DNA of 64,000 bases from Pedobacter mucosus (GCF_022200785.1 NZ_CP087585.1:3100001-3164000); one strand, 5' to 3'. Shown: positions 28,301-38,204, numbered from the stretch's first letter. The notes: generated by a model not told the origin, from the sequence alone. A program made the numbers and translations.

Positions 28301-30049
28301 TTACGCTTCTGGAAGGATGAAACTAAACTTACTTCCTTCGCCAATTGCACTTTCTACCCATATTTTACCTTTCTCTGCTTCTATAAAATCTTTTGAGATG
28401 GCGAGTCCTAAGCCAGAGCCCGATTTGTTTTGCCCATCAGTAGGAACTTGAAAATACCGATCGAAAAGCTTTTTTTGATATTTTTCATCAATCCCTTTTC
28501 CAAAATCGCGAACCGAAAACTGGACTGATCCTAATAGCAAAATAACATCCAATACAACCTTAGATTTTTCGGAACTATACCTTAGTGCATTAGAAAGGAA
28601 GTTAACAAGCACCCAAGCAGTTTTTTGAACATCAGCATTTACGTTCGGCAAATTTTCATTACAGTTAATTTCTAGCTTAATATTTTTCTGCTCAGCCTGA
28701 AAGCTTACGGCATCTATAGCATAAGTTACAATATCAATTGGTCTGGTTAGCGCAAAGCTCAATTTTAAATTACCAGTTTCTGCTTGAGAAAGATCTAAAA
28801 GCTCACTTGTAATTTTTAAAAGTCTGCTAGAATCCTCTTGGATATGCTGCAAAAGTTCTTTCTGCTCAGGATTCATTTCCCCAACTCTTGCATCACTTAA
28901 AAGTTTTAGGCTCATTTTTATAGAACTTAATGGCGTTTTAAGTTCATGAGAAACCGTAGCTATAAAATTTGTTTTTGCTTCATCAAGCTCTTTAAATTGG
29001 GTAATATTTTTTAAAACATACACACTACCTGCCGATCGGGAAGATTCGATAAGCGTATCCTCACGGTTAACCTCAAAATTTGGTACTATAATTTCTCTAT
29101 TTTCCAGTTGAAAGTAAGACTCTTTTTCATCAGCATAAATTTTTAAAGCCTTATTTTCATCCCCAGGATTAATAATGCGCTTTAAAAGTTCATTTTTCTT
29201 AACCAGTTCAGCAACATTCTGACCGACGGTTTTTTCCTCATCCAGGTTAATTAGTTTTGAAGCGAGCGTGTTTAAAAATAGCACTTCTCCCTTTTCATTC
29301 AGACCAATAATGGCATCTTGCATTTGTGCAATGATCGCCTCAATACGAAGCTTTTCTGATTTCAACTTTGATAAATTGCTATTTTCCCATTCATTAAGTT
29401 TTACCACCATGCTGTTAAACGATGCTGCTAATTCAGTAAACTCATCATTATTATTAAAATGTAGGCGCTGCTTATAGTTTTTATTTCCAATCTGGCGGAT
29501 AGCAGCACTAAACTCCGCAAGTGGATTGGCTACAAAGCCAGGAAAATTAACTATAAAGGTAAACAGGATCAGAAAACAGACGGTAGCAGCAACAGCAATG
29601 TAAATATTCGCCCTTCCGGAAGCTGCATTTGCCATTTCATTTTTATGATAAATGGCTTTCATATTCACTTCTTCAACCTTCTGCAGAGCTGAGCGAAGCT
29701 GTCTAACGGCCAAAATTCTTTTTTCATCAGCTATAGAGTTTATCAGAGCTTTATAAGATGCTTCCAATTCCGTAACTGCTTTTGCCTCTCCAGGTTCGGT
29801 AATATTTGTTCTTTCCTGCATTAAGTTAAACTCAAATTTATCTTTAGCTGCTCGAGATAAATCAGGCGAATTGTTATCAAGCACGCTACGCATGGCAGAA
29901 ATATATTTTAAGCTTTTATAATTGTCTTTTAAGATAACTTTTGATTTATCTGAAAGTTCATTTAGAAAAAAGAGTGCAATTAAACCAAAGGAAAGCACAA
30001 TTAGGAACAGGAACCCGAAGCCAAGGCGGAGTTTTGTTTTTATTTTCAT
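28301..30049 (-). CDS. Membrane sensor histidine kinase, last gene of the kdp operon
   Basis: This 582-aa kinase starts at the ATG at 30049, which opens with a membrane helix (FGFLFLIVLSFGLIALFF). An extracytoplasmic helical region (about 33-148), a second helix (149-170), a HAMP domain (about 172-225), a PAS-like domain (about 235-350), a HisKA domain with SHELKTP (phosphorylated His368) and an ATPase domain with NFLSNALRYSS, DFGKGID and GSGLGLAISK follow. It comes 34 bp after the KdpD sensor half, so it most likely supplies the kinase activity that this half lacks. The response regulator is not in the window. Confidence 0.9.
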   Translation of the reverse strand: MKIKTKLRLGFGFLFLIVLSFGLIALFFLNELSDKSKVILKDNYKSLKYISAMRSVLDNNSPDLSRAAKDKFEFNLMQERTNITEPGEAKAVTELEASYKALINSIADEKRILAVRQLRSALQKVEEVNMKAIYHKNEMANAASGRANIYIAVAATVCFLILFTFIVNFPGFVANPLAEFSAAIRQIGNKNYKQRLHFNNNDEFTELAASFNSMVVKLNEWENSNLSKLKSEKLRIEAIIAQMQDAIIGLNEKGEVLFLNTLASKLINLDEEKTVGQNVAELVKKNELLKRIINPGDENKALKIYADEKESYFQLENREIIVPNFEVNREDTLIESSRSAGSVYVLKNITQFKELDEAKTNFIATVSHELKTPLSSIKMSLKLLSDARVGEMNPEQKELLQHIQEDSSRLLKITSELLDLSQAETGNLKLSFALTRPIDIVTYAIDAVSFQAEQKNIKLEINCNENLPNVNADVQKTAWVLVNFLSNALRYSSEKSKVVLDVILLLGSVQFSVRDFGKGIDEKYQKKLFDRYFQVPTDGQNKSGSGLGLAISKDFIEAEKGKIWVESAIGEGSKFSFILPEA

Positions 30050-30083
30050 GGTGAATATTGTATCTACAATTTGTAAAACTGAT

Positions 30084-31214
30084 TTAAGAAAGAATGACCA
30101 GGTCAATATCTTTCATCGCAAGGTTTTTTAAAAGTCCATTAAAAACTGCCGTTCGAAGGATAACCTGAAAAATATTTAAGTGAGGTTTTCCAACACAAAT
30201 GGTCGTAACCTCTTTTTCGGTTGCCAAATCCATTATTGCCTGTGTAATTTGGTTGCTTTTTACTTTAATTACTTCTGCACCAAGCTCGGTTGCCAACTTA
30301 AAATGATTAATCAAATGGCGCTGTTTATCGAGCTTAATCCGCTCCAAACTTTCGGGTTCGCTTTGTACGTAAAGCACTATCCAAGGCGAACGGTAATAGG
30401 AAGCGAGTCGGGCGGTTTTCCTAATTACCACGCCCGCTGTTTCCGCATTCGAAGAGATGCAGGCTAGAAACTTTTCAGGTCTTAACTTTATCGATTTTGG
30501 AATCTCGGTCTGTATTTTTCGCTCCACCTGGTGAACAACCTCCTTAAGCGCTAACTCGCGAAGCTGAAGAATTTTATCCGACTGAAAAAAATTTGCTAAC
30601 GCCCTTTCAATTTTACTTTTTTCATAAATCTTTCCTTCTTTGAGCCTGCTTACCAATTCATCGGCAGTAAGGTCAATATTTACAATTTCATCAGCAATCT
30701 CAAGAATCTTATCCGGAATACGTTCGGTTACAGCTACACCCGTAATCTGTTCAATTTCTTCATTTATGCTTTCCAGGTGCTGAATGTTAACGGCAGAAAC
30801 AACGCTTATACCAGCCTCAAGCAAATCAGAAACATCCTGCCAGCGCTTCGAATTTTTGCTTCCTTCAGCATTGGTATGCGCAAGTTCATCTACAATTACG
30901 ATTTCCGGGTGGCGATTAATGATTCCCTGAAGATCCATTTCCTCCATTTCCTTGCCCCTATAAAATATCTTGCGTCTTTCAACCATCGGCAAACCTGCTA
31001 ACAAGGCATGCGTTTCTACCCTGTTATGCGTTTCCACATAACCAATGCAAATATCGACGCCATTCCGAAGAAGTGCATGAGCCTCCTGAAGCATCCGGTA
31101 AGTTTTGCCCACACCGGCGCTCATGCCGATATAAATCTTCAGCTTTCCTCTCCTGGATTTTTTTACCAGATCCAGAAAATGCCTTACCGATTCTTCTTTG
31201 TGTTCTTCTTCCAT
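30084..31214 (-). CDS. kdpD: KdpD N-terminal sensor half (KdpD domain plus universal-stress-like domain)
   Basis: This 376-aa protein carries only the cytosolic front of KdpD. GKLKIYIGMSAGVGKTYRML holds the Walker A motif (GVGKT 34-38), VDELAHTN (108-115) is the Walker B-like motif, and the second half (about 240-376) is a USP-like fold ending in VGKPHL and DIDLVIL. The four membrane helices and the kinase of E. coli KdpD are absent. A separate kinase follows, so the K+ sensor is split over two genes, as seen in other Bacteroidota. Its start lies 7 bp after the upstream micro-ORF. Confidence 0.92.
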   Translation of the reverse strand: MEEEHKEESVRHFLDLVKKSRRGKLKIYIGMSAGVGKTYRMLQEAHALLRNGVDICIGYVETHNRVETHALLAGLPMVERRKIFYRGKEMEEMDLQGIINRHPEIVIVDELAHTNAEGSKNSKRWQDVSDLLEAGISVVSAVNIQHLESINEEIEQITGVAVTERIPDKILEIADEIVNIDLTADELVSRLKEGKIYEKSKIERALANFFQSDKILQLRELALKEVVHQVERKIQTEIPKSIKLRPEKFLACISSNAETAGVVIRKTARLASYYRSPWIVLYVQSEPESLERIKLDKQRHLINHFKLATELGAEVIKVKSNQITQAIMDLATEKEVTTICVGKPHLNIFQVILRTAVFNGLLKNLAMKDIDLVILS

Positions 31215-31221
31215 GATTTTT

Positions 31222-31353
31222 TTACCAGGTGATGCTCATCACGCCTTTTTCTATTAATATGGATATAGTGATGATCATTACCAGCGTAAACAATAATACT
31301 ATAAATCTAAATGAATTTTTTCTGGAAAGCATTCTGCTATAATTCCTGTACAT
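31222..31353 (-). CDS. 43-aa single-helix membrane protein in the kdp operon
   Basis: The reading frame starts at the ATG at 31353, inside the end of the preceding micro-ORF, and stops 7 bp before kdpD. A basic N-terminus (MYRNYSRMLSRKNSFRF) is followed by one hydrophobic helix (IVLLFTLVMIITISILI) and a short tail ending VMSITW, i.e. N-in, C-out. The tight overlap on both sides argues for translational coupling. A later ATG would give 36 residues. Function unknown; a small Kdp-associated subunit is conceivable. Confidence 0.5.
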   Translation of the reverse strand: MYRNYSRMLSRKNSFRFIVLLFTLVMIITISILIEKGVMSITW

Positions 31354-31468
31354 AATTGGTTTTTCTTGCATTTCTTTTTAATGATTTAAGGGCAGCAAGT
31401 CTTCGGATCATCAATGTTCCTAAAATGGCTAGAAACAGGGTAAAAACAACTTCAATGTATGGATGCAT
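31337..31468 (-). CDS. 43-aa single-helix membrane protein in the kdp operon
   Basis: The ATG at 31468 opens a frame with a short polar start (MHPYIEV), one helix (VFTLFLAILGTLMI) and a strongly basic tail (RRLAALKSLKRNARK). It overlaps the next micro-ORF by 17 bp. It lies between the porin and kdpD genes, on the same strand. Charge pattern predicts the tail in the cytosol. I recognise no family. Confidence 0.5.
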   Translation of the reverse strand: MHPYIEVVFTLFLAILGTLMIRRLAALKSLKRNARKTNYVQEL

Positions 31469-31524
31469 AGTATTAAATTTTGGTTATCCCACATCGGGGA
31501 TGACCGGTTTTTTATTTTGCTTCA

Positions 31525-32595
31525 CTAAAAGGATATTGCAATACTGGCGGTGATTGTGGCATTGGCATTTACAGAGGAAACATCCCTTAGAAAAATTTTG
31601 TCTTTACTGTCATAAGCCTTTCCTTCTAATCGGATAACCGCATTGGAAATTGGAGTATAATCCAGGTTTAGCGAATAACCTTTTGTTTTGAAACCATTGG
31701 GCGTTCCTGTTGTGATAAAGATTCCGTTTTTATCTTCATAATATTCAAATCTTCCGGCAACTGCCCATTTAGGCGCAAATTTATATTGCAAAATCGCGAC
31801 TGGAGAAATTACCTCGTTATTATCATCGCTACCTTTTTCTTTTTGTTGTGTACCATAATCAAAACCAACCGTTACTCCGAATTTATCGGTAAGCTGAAAT
31901 ATGCCATAAATGTTGTGGTAAAAACGGTTAACACGAACCGTATCGGCTCCTTCAGTTCCCAAATAGTTGCTATAGTTTACGGTAATTTTAGGCGTTGGCT
32001 TCCAGGTTAATTGTAAACCTCCGGCAGGTTTATTATTACCATTCTGACGAGTAATCCGTTGCCAACCGTTCAGGTAAAACGCTGCTACTGTAAGTTTTCC
32101 GTCTGTGGTTCCATAAGTTATTTTAGCGCCCGATTCATAATATGGTGTATTCTCAGAAGATATATTTCTGGTCAATACCCAACAATCTTTAGAAACTGCA
32201 CTTTCAAAACCAATATGGGAAGAAAATATTCCGGCATCAATCCATAAGTTTTCAGATTTAGAAAGCTTGACACCTGCATTGGCCTCAAAAATATTTTTTA
32301 ATACTCCTGGCTCTGCAACTAAATTCGCATTGGCATAAGTACCAGCCATAACGGCCAAATTTGCCCGTATATTTCCACTGTCGTAAGCAGCCTTGATAAA
32401 GCCTAGGTTCAGGTTAACTTCGTTTGCACGGTTGTGAGAATATATAAATCCCGGACGATTGTGTTCTGAAGGTTTATTAAAGTCATATCCATAATAAGCT
32501 TCTACATATCCTGTTACTTTGATCTTTGGTTCTTCCTGCGCAATGGCAAAAAATCCTGTGGTAAGGGCAGCGGCTAGTGATAATAATTTTTTCAT
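31525..32595 (-). CDS. Outer-membrane beta-barrel porin (OmpL/BBP2-like) of the kdp operon
   Basis: This 356-aa protein starts at the ATG at 32595, which begins a signal peptide (MKKLLSLAAALTTGFFAIAQ). The body alternates polar and hydrophobic residues (KVTGYVEAYYGYDF, NEVNLNLGFIKAAYD) as in putative beta-barrel porin family 2, and the end TITASIAISF is a final strand. Genes of this type recur in kdp operons of Bacteroidota. I infer that it lets K+ or a counter-ion cross the outer membrane under K+ limitation. It lies 173 bp after kdpC. Confidence 0.8.
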   Translation of the reverse strand: MKKLLSLAAALTTGFFAIAQEEPKIKVTGYVEAYYGYDFNKPSEHNRPGFIYSHNRANEVNLNLGFIKAAYDSGNIRANLAVMAGTYANANLVAEPGVLKNIFEANAGVKLSKSENLWIDAGIFSSHIGFESAVSKDCWVLTRNISSENTPYYESGAKITYGTTDGKLTVAAFYLNGWQRITRQNGNNKPAGGLQLTWKPTPKITVNYSNYLGTEGADTVRVNRFYHNIYGIFQLTDKFGVTVGFDYGTQQKEKGSDDNNEVISPVAILQYKFAPKWAVAGRFEYYEDKNGIFITTGTPNGFKTKGYSLNLDYTPISNAVIRLEGKAYDSKDKIFLRDVSSVNANATITASIAISF

Positions 32596-32768
32596 GTTAA
32601 ATGGGATTGTGTTGTGTAAGGCAAAGCCAATGAGGACCATGCTCGTTTTTACGAACCCCCATTTGCTTTGTTGTTGTTAATTTTTGGGTATTGTCTTATC
32701 TGACCGCTAATGTTGCCTGCGGCTTGTTTTGGCAAACGCTTTTAACGCAGGCAACTTACGGTCGAGTT

Positions 32769-33329
32769 TTAGAGTTCGTCGAGTGCAAGATTCAGTTTTA
32801 AAACATTAACCGATGATGGTCCAAATAGACCTAAAAACGGTTTTAGGGTATTCATAGCAACAAGTTCCTTTACTTTTTTCTCGTCTAATTTTCTAGCTTT
32901 AGCCACTCTCGTAATTTGAATTGCTGCCCCTTGCTCAGAAATATTTGGATCGAGTCCGCTACCAGATGCGGTAATCATATCAGCTGGAATATCAGATTTT
33001 TTTATTCCGGGATTATACTTTAATAAGGTATCAATACGGGATTGAACATCTTTTAAGTAATCAGGATTTGATGGGCCTTTATTGGAACCAGCTGATCCTG
33101 CTGCATTGTAATTTACAGCTGATGGTCTTCCCCAGAAATATTCTGGTTTCGTAAAAGACTGGCCAAGCAAAGCGTAACCAATTGTTTTCCCATTTTTAGT
33201 GATTTTTTCGCCATCGCCATTACCTTTAGATAATTTTCCTACAAAGGCTACGGTGATTGGATAAATAACGCATAACAGAACCATAAGTACAGCTGTTAAG
33301 CGGATCGATTGAATGATGTATTTTTTCAT
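32769..33329 (-). CDS. kdpC: Potassium-transporting ATPase subunit KdpC
   Basis: This 186-aa subunit has one N-terminal membrane helix (about 9-30) and a periplasmic domain with FTKPEYFWGRPSA, PNPDYLKDVQ and the signature SGSGLDPNISEQGAAIQITRVA. It stabilises the KdpFABC complex and raises ATP affinity. Its length is normal. The gap upstream of it, to kdpB, is 276 bp and filled by repeats, which is unusually wide for genes whose products bind in fixed ratio. Confidence 0.95.
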   Translation of the reverse strand: MKKYIIQSIRLTAVLMVLLCVIYPITVAFVGKLSKGNGDGEKITKNGKTIGYALLGQSFTKPEYFWGRPSAVNYNAAGSAGSNKGPSNPDYLKDVQSRIDTLLKYNPGIKKSDIPADMITASGSGLDPNISEQGAAIQITRVAKARKLDEKKVKELVAMNTLKPFLGLFGPSSVNVLKLNLALDEL

Positions 33330-33334
33330 TTTAT

Positions 33335-33600
33335 TTTTTTTTTTTAGGGAATAGAGAATAGGAAATGGGTAATTGATTGGTGGCCCTGTTCACTATGTAC
33401 TATTCCGTGTGTTTAATTTTGTTTTTTAGAAAATAGGTAACGGGCAATTGACTAATTCTTTTGAGGAAATAGGGAATGGAAAATTGACTATTTCTCTATT
33501 GCACCAGCCCTGGCATTTCCCTTTCCCAATTTCCTATTTCCTTCTTCCCTATTTCCTTATAATCTATTTCCTATTCCCCTCTTCTTCCCCATTCCTTTTC
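33335..33600. repeat. Purine/pyrimidine snap-back repeat cluster between kdpB and kdpC
   Basis: The left part is rich in words such as ggaaatagggaatgg and agagaataggaaatggg. The right part is rich in their complements (cctatttccttcttccc, ctatttcctattcccc). The two halves could fold into a long imperfect hairpin in RNA or single-stranded DNA. No gene is seen. The same word set recurs in two other kdp gaps. Confidence 0.7.
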
Positions 33601-33605
33601 CCATC

Positions 33606-35633
33606 CTAAACAAACAATCCAACTAATAAATCAATAATTTTGATTCCTATAAAAGGTGCTATTACGCCACCAATTCCATAGATAAACAGGTTTCTGCGTA
33701 AGAGTGCGGTAGCGCCGATTGGTTTATAAGCTACTCCTTTAAGTGCAAGCGGAATTAAAATCGGGATAATGATTGCATTGAAAATAACCGCAGACATAAT
33801 CGCCGATTCTGGTGAATGCAAACCCATAATATTAAGGCTTTGCAAAGCAGGAATCGAGGCAATAAATAATGCCGGTACAATGGCGAAATACTTTGCAACA
33901 TCATTGGCAATAGAGAAAGTTGTTAATGTTCCTCTGGTAATCAGCAATTGCTTTCCGATTTCTACAATTTCAATAAGTTTGGTTGGATCATTGTCTAAAT
34001 CCACCATATTCCCGGCTTCTTTCGCAGCCTGTGTTCCGCTATTCATGGCCACACCAACATCGGCCTGCGCTAAAGCAGGGGCATCATTTGTACCGTCACC
34101 CATCATCGCAACCAGTTTGCCCATTGCCTGCTCATCTCTGATATATTTCATTTTATCCTCAGGTTTAGCCTCGGCAATAAAATCATCAACACCAGCCTTT
34201 TCAGCAATGTATTTAGCGGTTAGCGGATTATCACCTGTAACCATAACCGTTTTGATACCCATTTTTCTAAGGCGCTCAAAACGTTCGCTGATCCCTGGTT
34301 TAATAATATCCTGCAATTCAATTACGCCTATTGCTTTTTCATTTTCAGAAACCACCAATGGAGTTCCTCCGTTTGAGGCAATTTTCACTACCTGTTCCTG
34401 AATATCTGCGGGGAAAATGTTGCCTGCTTTTTCAACCATATTCCTGATCGAATCAAAAGCACCTTTTCTAATGCGTCTTCCTTCAACAGTATCGAGTCCG
34501 CTTGATCGGGTTTCAGCTGTAAATTTGATAAAAGTAAATCCTTGCGGAGTTCCATTGGATTTAAACCCCTTTTCGGCCGCAAGTTCAATAATCGATTTCC
34601 CTTCTGGTGTTTCATCAGCCAAAGAACTTAACACGCAAGCATCTGTAAAAGCTTTAATATCTACACCTTTAGTTGGATAGAAGTTAGTTGCTTTACGGTT
34701 ACCAATGGTAATGGTTCCTGTTTTATCTAAAAGCAAAACATCAATATCTCCAGCAGTTTCAACTGCCTTACCAGACTTTGTAATCACGTTTGCCCTTAGC
34801 GCCCTGTCCATACCAGCAATACCGATTGCAGATAGCAAACCGCCGATTGTTGTAGGAATTAAACATACAAACAGTGAAATCAGTGCAGCAATCGTAATTG
34901 GCGTATTGGCATAATCAGCAAAGGGTTTCAGCGTTACACAAACAATGATAAATACCAAGGTAAAACTGGCCAGTAAAATCGTTAATGCAATTTCATTAGG
35001 TGTTTTCTGACGGGAAGCACCTTCAACCAAAGCAATCATTTTATCTAGAAAGCTTTCGCCTGGAGCAGTACTTACCTGTACTTTAATTTCATCAGAGAGC
35101 ACTTTCGTGCCACCGGTCACCGAAGATTTATCACCGCCAGATTCCCGGATTACCGGAGCAGATTCTCCCGTAATTGCCGATTCATCGATGGTTGCAATCC
35201 CTTCGATAATTTCTCCATCCGTTGGAATGGTATCGCCGGTTTCGCAGACAAACACATCACCTTTTTTTAACATGTTGGAAGAACGAATTTCAATGGTTCC
35301 ATTTTCTAGTAATACTTTCGCAGGCGTTTCTTCTCTTGTTTTTCTCAAACTATCAGCTTGTGCTTTACCCCTGGCCTCTGCAATTGCCTCAGCAAAATTT
35401 GCAAAAAGCACGGTAAGCAATAAAATCAGAAAGATGAAAAAATTATATATAGGAGATCCCTGTCCAGTATGATTGATAGAATATACCGTAACATAAGCCA
35501 TCACTAAGGTTCCGATTTCTACGGTAAACATGACCGGGTTACGGGCCATTACCCTTGGATCAAGCTTGATAAAAGATTGTTTAAGTGCGGTCTGCACTAA
35601 GGCAGGATCGAACAGTTTATTATTGGGTTTCAT
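33606..35633 (-). CDS. kdpB: Potassium-transporting P-type ATPase catalytic subunit KdpB
   Basis: This 675-aa subunit hydrolyses ATP to drive K+ uptake. The actuator motif TGES is at 155-158, the phosphorylation site DKTGT at 303-307, and the hinge [17 protein letters not shown] is present in the C-terminal half. Helices lie at about 35-52, 62-80, 215-235 and 245-265, with three more at the end. Sequence and length are normal for the family. Gene order is kdpF, A, B, C as usual, but with long repeat-filled gaps on both sides. Confidence 0.98.
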   Translation of the reverse strand: MKPNNKLFDPALVQTALKQSFIKLDPRVMARNPVMFTVEIGTLVMAYVTVYSINHTGQGSPIYNFFIFLILLLTVLFANFAEAIAEARGKAQADSLRKTREETPAKVLLENGTIEIRSSNMLKKGDVFVCETGDTIPTDGEIIEGIATIDESAITGESAPVIRESGGDKSSVTGGTKVLSDEIKVQVSTAPGESFLDKMIALVEGASRQKTPNEIALTILLASFTLVFIIVCVTLKPFADYANTPITIAALISLFVCLIPTTIGGLLSAIGIAGMDRALRANVITKSGKAVETAGDIDVLLLDKTGTITIGNRKATNFYPTKGVDIKAFTDACVLSSLADETPEGKSIIELAAEKGFKSNGTPQGFTFIKFTAETRSSGLDTVEGRRIRKGAFDSIRNMVEKAGNIFPADIQEQVVKIASNGGTPLVVSENEKAIGVIELQDIIKPGISERFERLRKMGIKTVMVTGDNPLTAKYIAEKAGVDDFIAEAKPEDKMKYIRDEQAMGKLVAMMGDGTNDAPALAQADVGVAMNSGTQAAKEAGNMVDLDNDPTKLIEIVEIGKQLLITRGTLTTFSIANDVAKYFAIVPALFIASIPALQSLNIMGLHSPESAIMSAVIFNAIIIPILIPLALKGVAYKPIGATALLRRNLFIYGIGGVIAPFIGIKIIDLLVGLFV

Positions 35634-35742
35634 TTGTATTATTTTTAATTAAGAGTACTTTTTGGAATAGGTAATGGGAAATAGAGTTCAGGAAATTGAT
35701 ATGTGTAATAAGCATGTATATTTAGGTATTAATGCCTCAACT

Positions 35743-36105
35743 ATGAAACCACACCAAAATTTAGAAGTATGGAAAAAGAGTTTTAGTCTTGTAAAGAAAT
35801 TATACATTCTAACTTCAAAATATCCTTCAGAAGAAAAATTCGGCCTTACTTCACAAATTCGAAGAGCCTGTACTTCAATTCCAGTAAATATTGCCGAAGG
35901 ATCTGCAAGGCGATCTGATAAAGAGTTACAACATTTCTTATACATTGCCCTTGGCTCTGCAAGTGAATTAGACACGTTACTATTGCTTTCTAGAGAATTA
36001 GATTTCATTACTTCTGATGATTTTGATTCGGTATCCATCGACTTAGAATTAATTTTTAAACTTTTATTGGGTTTTATTAATATGGTTAAAAAGAGGATTG
36101 GCTAA
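35743..36105 (+). CDS. Four-helix-bundle protein (S23/IVP, Avd-like family)
   Basis: This 120-aa protein is read from the ATG at 35743 (MKPHQNLEVWKKSFSL); the frame opens 23 codons earlier. LEVWKKSFSLVKKLY, FGLTSQIRRACTSIPVNIAE and ELQHFLYIALGSASELDTLL are the conserved helices of the family named after proteins in 23S rRNA intervening sequences, which also includes the accessory protein of diversity-generating retroelements. It is encoded on the opposite strand between kdpB and kdpA and is flanked on both sides by purine-rich repeats. No reverse transcriptase is nearby. Its role is unknown. Confidence 0.85.
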   Translation: MKPHQNLEVWKKSFSLVKKLYILTSKYPSEEKFGLTSQIRRACTSIPVNIAEGSARRSDKELQHFLYIALGSASELDTLLLLSRELDFITSDDFDSVSIDLELIFKLLLGFINMVKKRIG

Positions 36106-36109
36106 GGAA

Positions 36110-36474
36110 CTTGAAAATTGACTAGATAGATAGGGAATAGAAAATGGAGAATAGGAAATAGCTTGGGTTTATACGGATTGGGAACAGGAAATAGACTGGG
36201 TTTATACAAAGAGAAGGTGGAGAATAGAATAGATTCGTTTCTTTAATTTTTTACCACTTTCCTATTTCCTATTATATTTTGTTTTATACTTTCAAATACC
36301 TGTCTTCCCCTTATCTATTTCCCATTTCCTGATCTCTATTTTCCCTACCTATATATTTCCTGATCCCTATTTCCTATCTATCCATTTCCTATTATTTTGT
36401 TTGCTACTTGTCTTTCCCCTTATCTATTTCCCATTTCCTGATCCCTATTTCCAACCATTTATTTCCAACCTCAC
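36110..36474. repeat. Purine/pyrimidine snap-back repeat cluster between kdpA and the bundle gene
   Basis: A purine-rich half (about 36125-36235, ggaatagaaaatggagaat-type words) is followed by a pyrimidine-rich half (36258-36474). Inside the latter, a roughly 36-bp unit containing ccttatctatttcccattt occurs twice, at about 36306 and 36415. A shorter purine-rich stretch lies on the other side of the bundle gene (35663-35700). Confidence 0.7.
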
Positions 36475-38196
36475 CTACTTCCCAAACATCGTAAAATATT
36501 CTGCCAATGGACCTAAAGCCAGCGCAGGAAAGTAAGAAAGTGCATTGAGTACCAATATCACAGCGAAGGTTACCAATGCAAAGGTTTTTGTATCTGTTTT
36601 AAGCGTACCAGCTGATTCAGGAATGAACTTTTTAGCAGCTAATAAACCAGCAATTGCAACAGGACCTATAATCGGCAAAAACCGACCTAGAAAAATAATG
36701 ATCCCTGTAAGTACGTTCCAGAAAATATTATTGTCTCCTAAGCCTTCAAAACCAGAACCGTTGTTTGCATTGGATGAAGTTACTTCATAAAGCATCTCTG
36801 AAAATCCGTGAAATCCAGGATTATTGAGCCAAGCTTTCGGCTGTACTGCCCAATCTGCTGCTCCATGGTTGGTAAATACGAAACTTGAAATCGCTGTTCC
36901 TGCCAGGATTAAAAATGGACTCAAAAGCGTAATAATAGCTGCAATCTTAATTTCCCGTGCTTCAACTTTGTGTCCGAGGAATTCCGGTGTTCTTCCCACC
37001 ATCAATCCTGAAATAAATACGGCAACAATTAAGTAGATAAAATAATTTAACAGACCAACTCCACATCCTCCATAAAAAGAATTAATCATCATCGCCAGCA
37101 ATTGCCATAAGCCTGTTAGCGGCATGGTACTGTCATGCATTCCGTTAACCGAACCTGTAGAAATTACGGTAGTTAAAGTGCTCCAATAAGCGGTTGCTGC
37201 CGGACCAAACCTTACTTCTTTTCCTTCCATCGCACCGCTGGCCTGAGAAATACCCAGTTTAGCCAATGCCGGATTACCACCAAGTTCGGAACTCAGGGTT
37301 GGTATTAACAGCATAAACAAGCCGATCGTCATTACGCCAAAGATTGTCCAGGCTAGCTTTCTTCTTCGGATAAAATATCCAAAAGCGATAAGCATTGCAA
37401 GCGGGATAATCGTTTGCGCAATTACTTCTACCATATTGGTTAAGTAATTAGGATTCTCAAATGGGTGAGCCGAATTGGCACCGAAGTAACCTCCACCATT
37501 TGTACCCAAATGTTTTATGGCAATCATTTGCGCTGCAGGTCCACGCGAAACATTTACGGTATCGCCCTGCATCGATATAAATTGATCTTTGCCTTCGTAA
37601 CTAGCAGGCGTACCGTTAAAAGTTAATATCAAAGCAACCACAATTGATAAGGGTAACAGTAGACGGGTAATTGCTTTTACAAAAAACTCCCAAAAACTAC
37701 CAAGTTCAGTAGCTGTTTTATCTCTAAAAGCTTTAAACAACACTACAGCTGCTGCAATACCAGTTGCGGCACTCACAAACTGTAAAAACATCAGCACATA
37801 TTGCTGGGTTAAATAACTCACGCCGCTCTCTCCAGAATAATGTTGAAGGTTACAGTTGGCAACGAAACTTATAATGGTATTAAATGCCAAATCAGCAGTC
37901 ATGCCTGGGTTTCCATCGGGATTTAATGGAAGCTTGTCCTGGAAAATCAAAACAAAGAAACCATAAACCAACCATAAAAGATTGATGGTCATCAGCGCTT
38001 TCATATGCTGTTTCCAGTTCATCTGTTCTTTAACATTAATACCGGAAAGCTTGTATATTCCAGTTTCGAGCGGTTTTAAAAAATCCGTCCAGACTTTTTC
38101 TCCTGCAAATACCTTGGCCAAATACTTCCCAAGCGGTATAGCAATAATTAAGGTGACCAGAAATGTGGCAATTATGCCAGTTAATTCAGTGTTCAT
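36475..38196 (-). CDS. kdpA: Potassium-transporting ATPase potassium-binding subunit KdpA
   Basis: This 573-aa integral membrane subunit forms the K+ channel-like pore. I take the ATG at 38196 (MNTELTG); the 23 codons upstream in frame are translated repeat sequence. Selectivity-loop elements are visible: NTIISFVANCNLQHYSGESG, GTNGGGYFGANSAHPFENP and SVNGMHDSTMPLTG, and the final DNIFWNVLTGIIIFLGRFLP with about ten helices. It couples to KdpB. Its C-terminus lies immediately next to the repeat cluster. Confidence 0.97.
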   Translation of the reverse strand: MNTELTGIIATFLVTLIIAIPLGKYLAKVFAGEKVWTDFLKPLETGIYKLSGINVKEQMNWKQHMKALMTINLLWLVYGFFVLIFQDKLPLNPDGNPGMTADLAFNTIISFVANCNLQHYSGESGVSYLTQQYVLMFLQFVSAATGIAAAVVLFKAFRDKTATELGSFWEFFVKAITRLLLPLSIVVALILTFNGTPASYEGKDQFISMQGDTVNVSRGPAAQMIAIKHLGTNGGGYFGANSAHPFENPNYLTNMVEVIAQTIIPLAMLIAFGYFIRRRKLAWTIFGVMTIGLFMLLIPTLSSELGGNPALAKLGISQASGAMEGKEVRFGPAATAYWSTLTTVISTGSVNGMHDSTMPLTGLWQLLAMMINSFYGGCGVGLLNYFIYLIVAVFISGLMVGRTPEFLGHKVEAREIKIAAIITLLSPFLILAGTAISSFVFTNHGAADWAVQPKAWLNNPGFHGFSEMLYEVTSSNANNGSGFEGLGDNNIFWNVLTGIIIFLGRFLPIIGPVAIAGLLAAKKFIPESAGTLKTDTKTFALVTFAVILVLNALSYFPALALGPLAEYFTMFGK

Positions 38197-38204
38197 TTTT
38201 TTGT

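Noticed and set aside
35743..36105. Diversity-generating retroelement accessory gene
   Set aside because: The protein family matches Avd, but there is no reverse transcriptase or template/variable repeat pair in the window.
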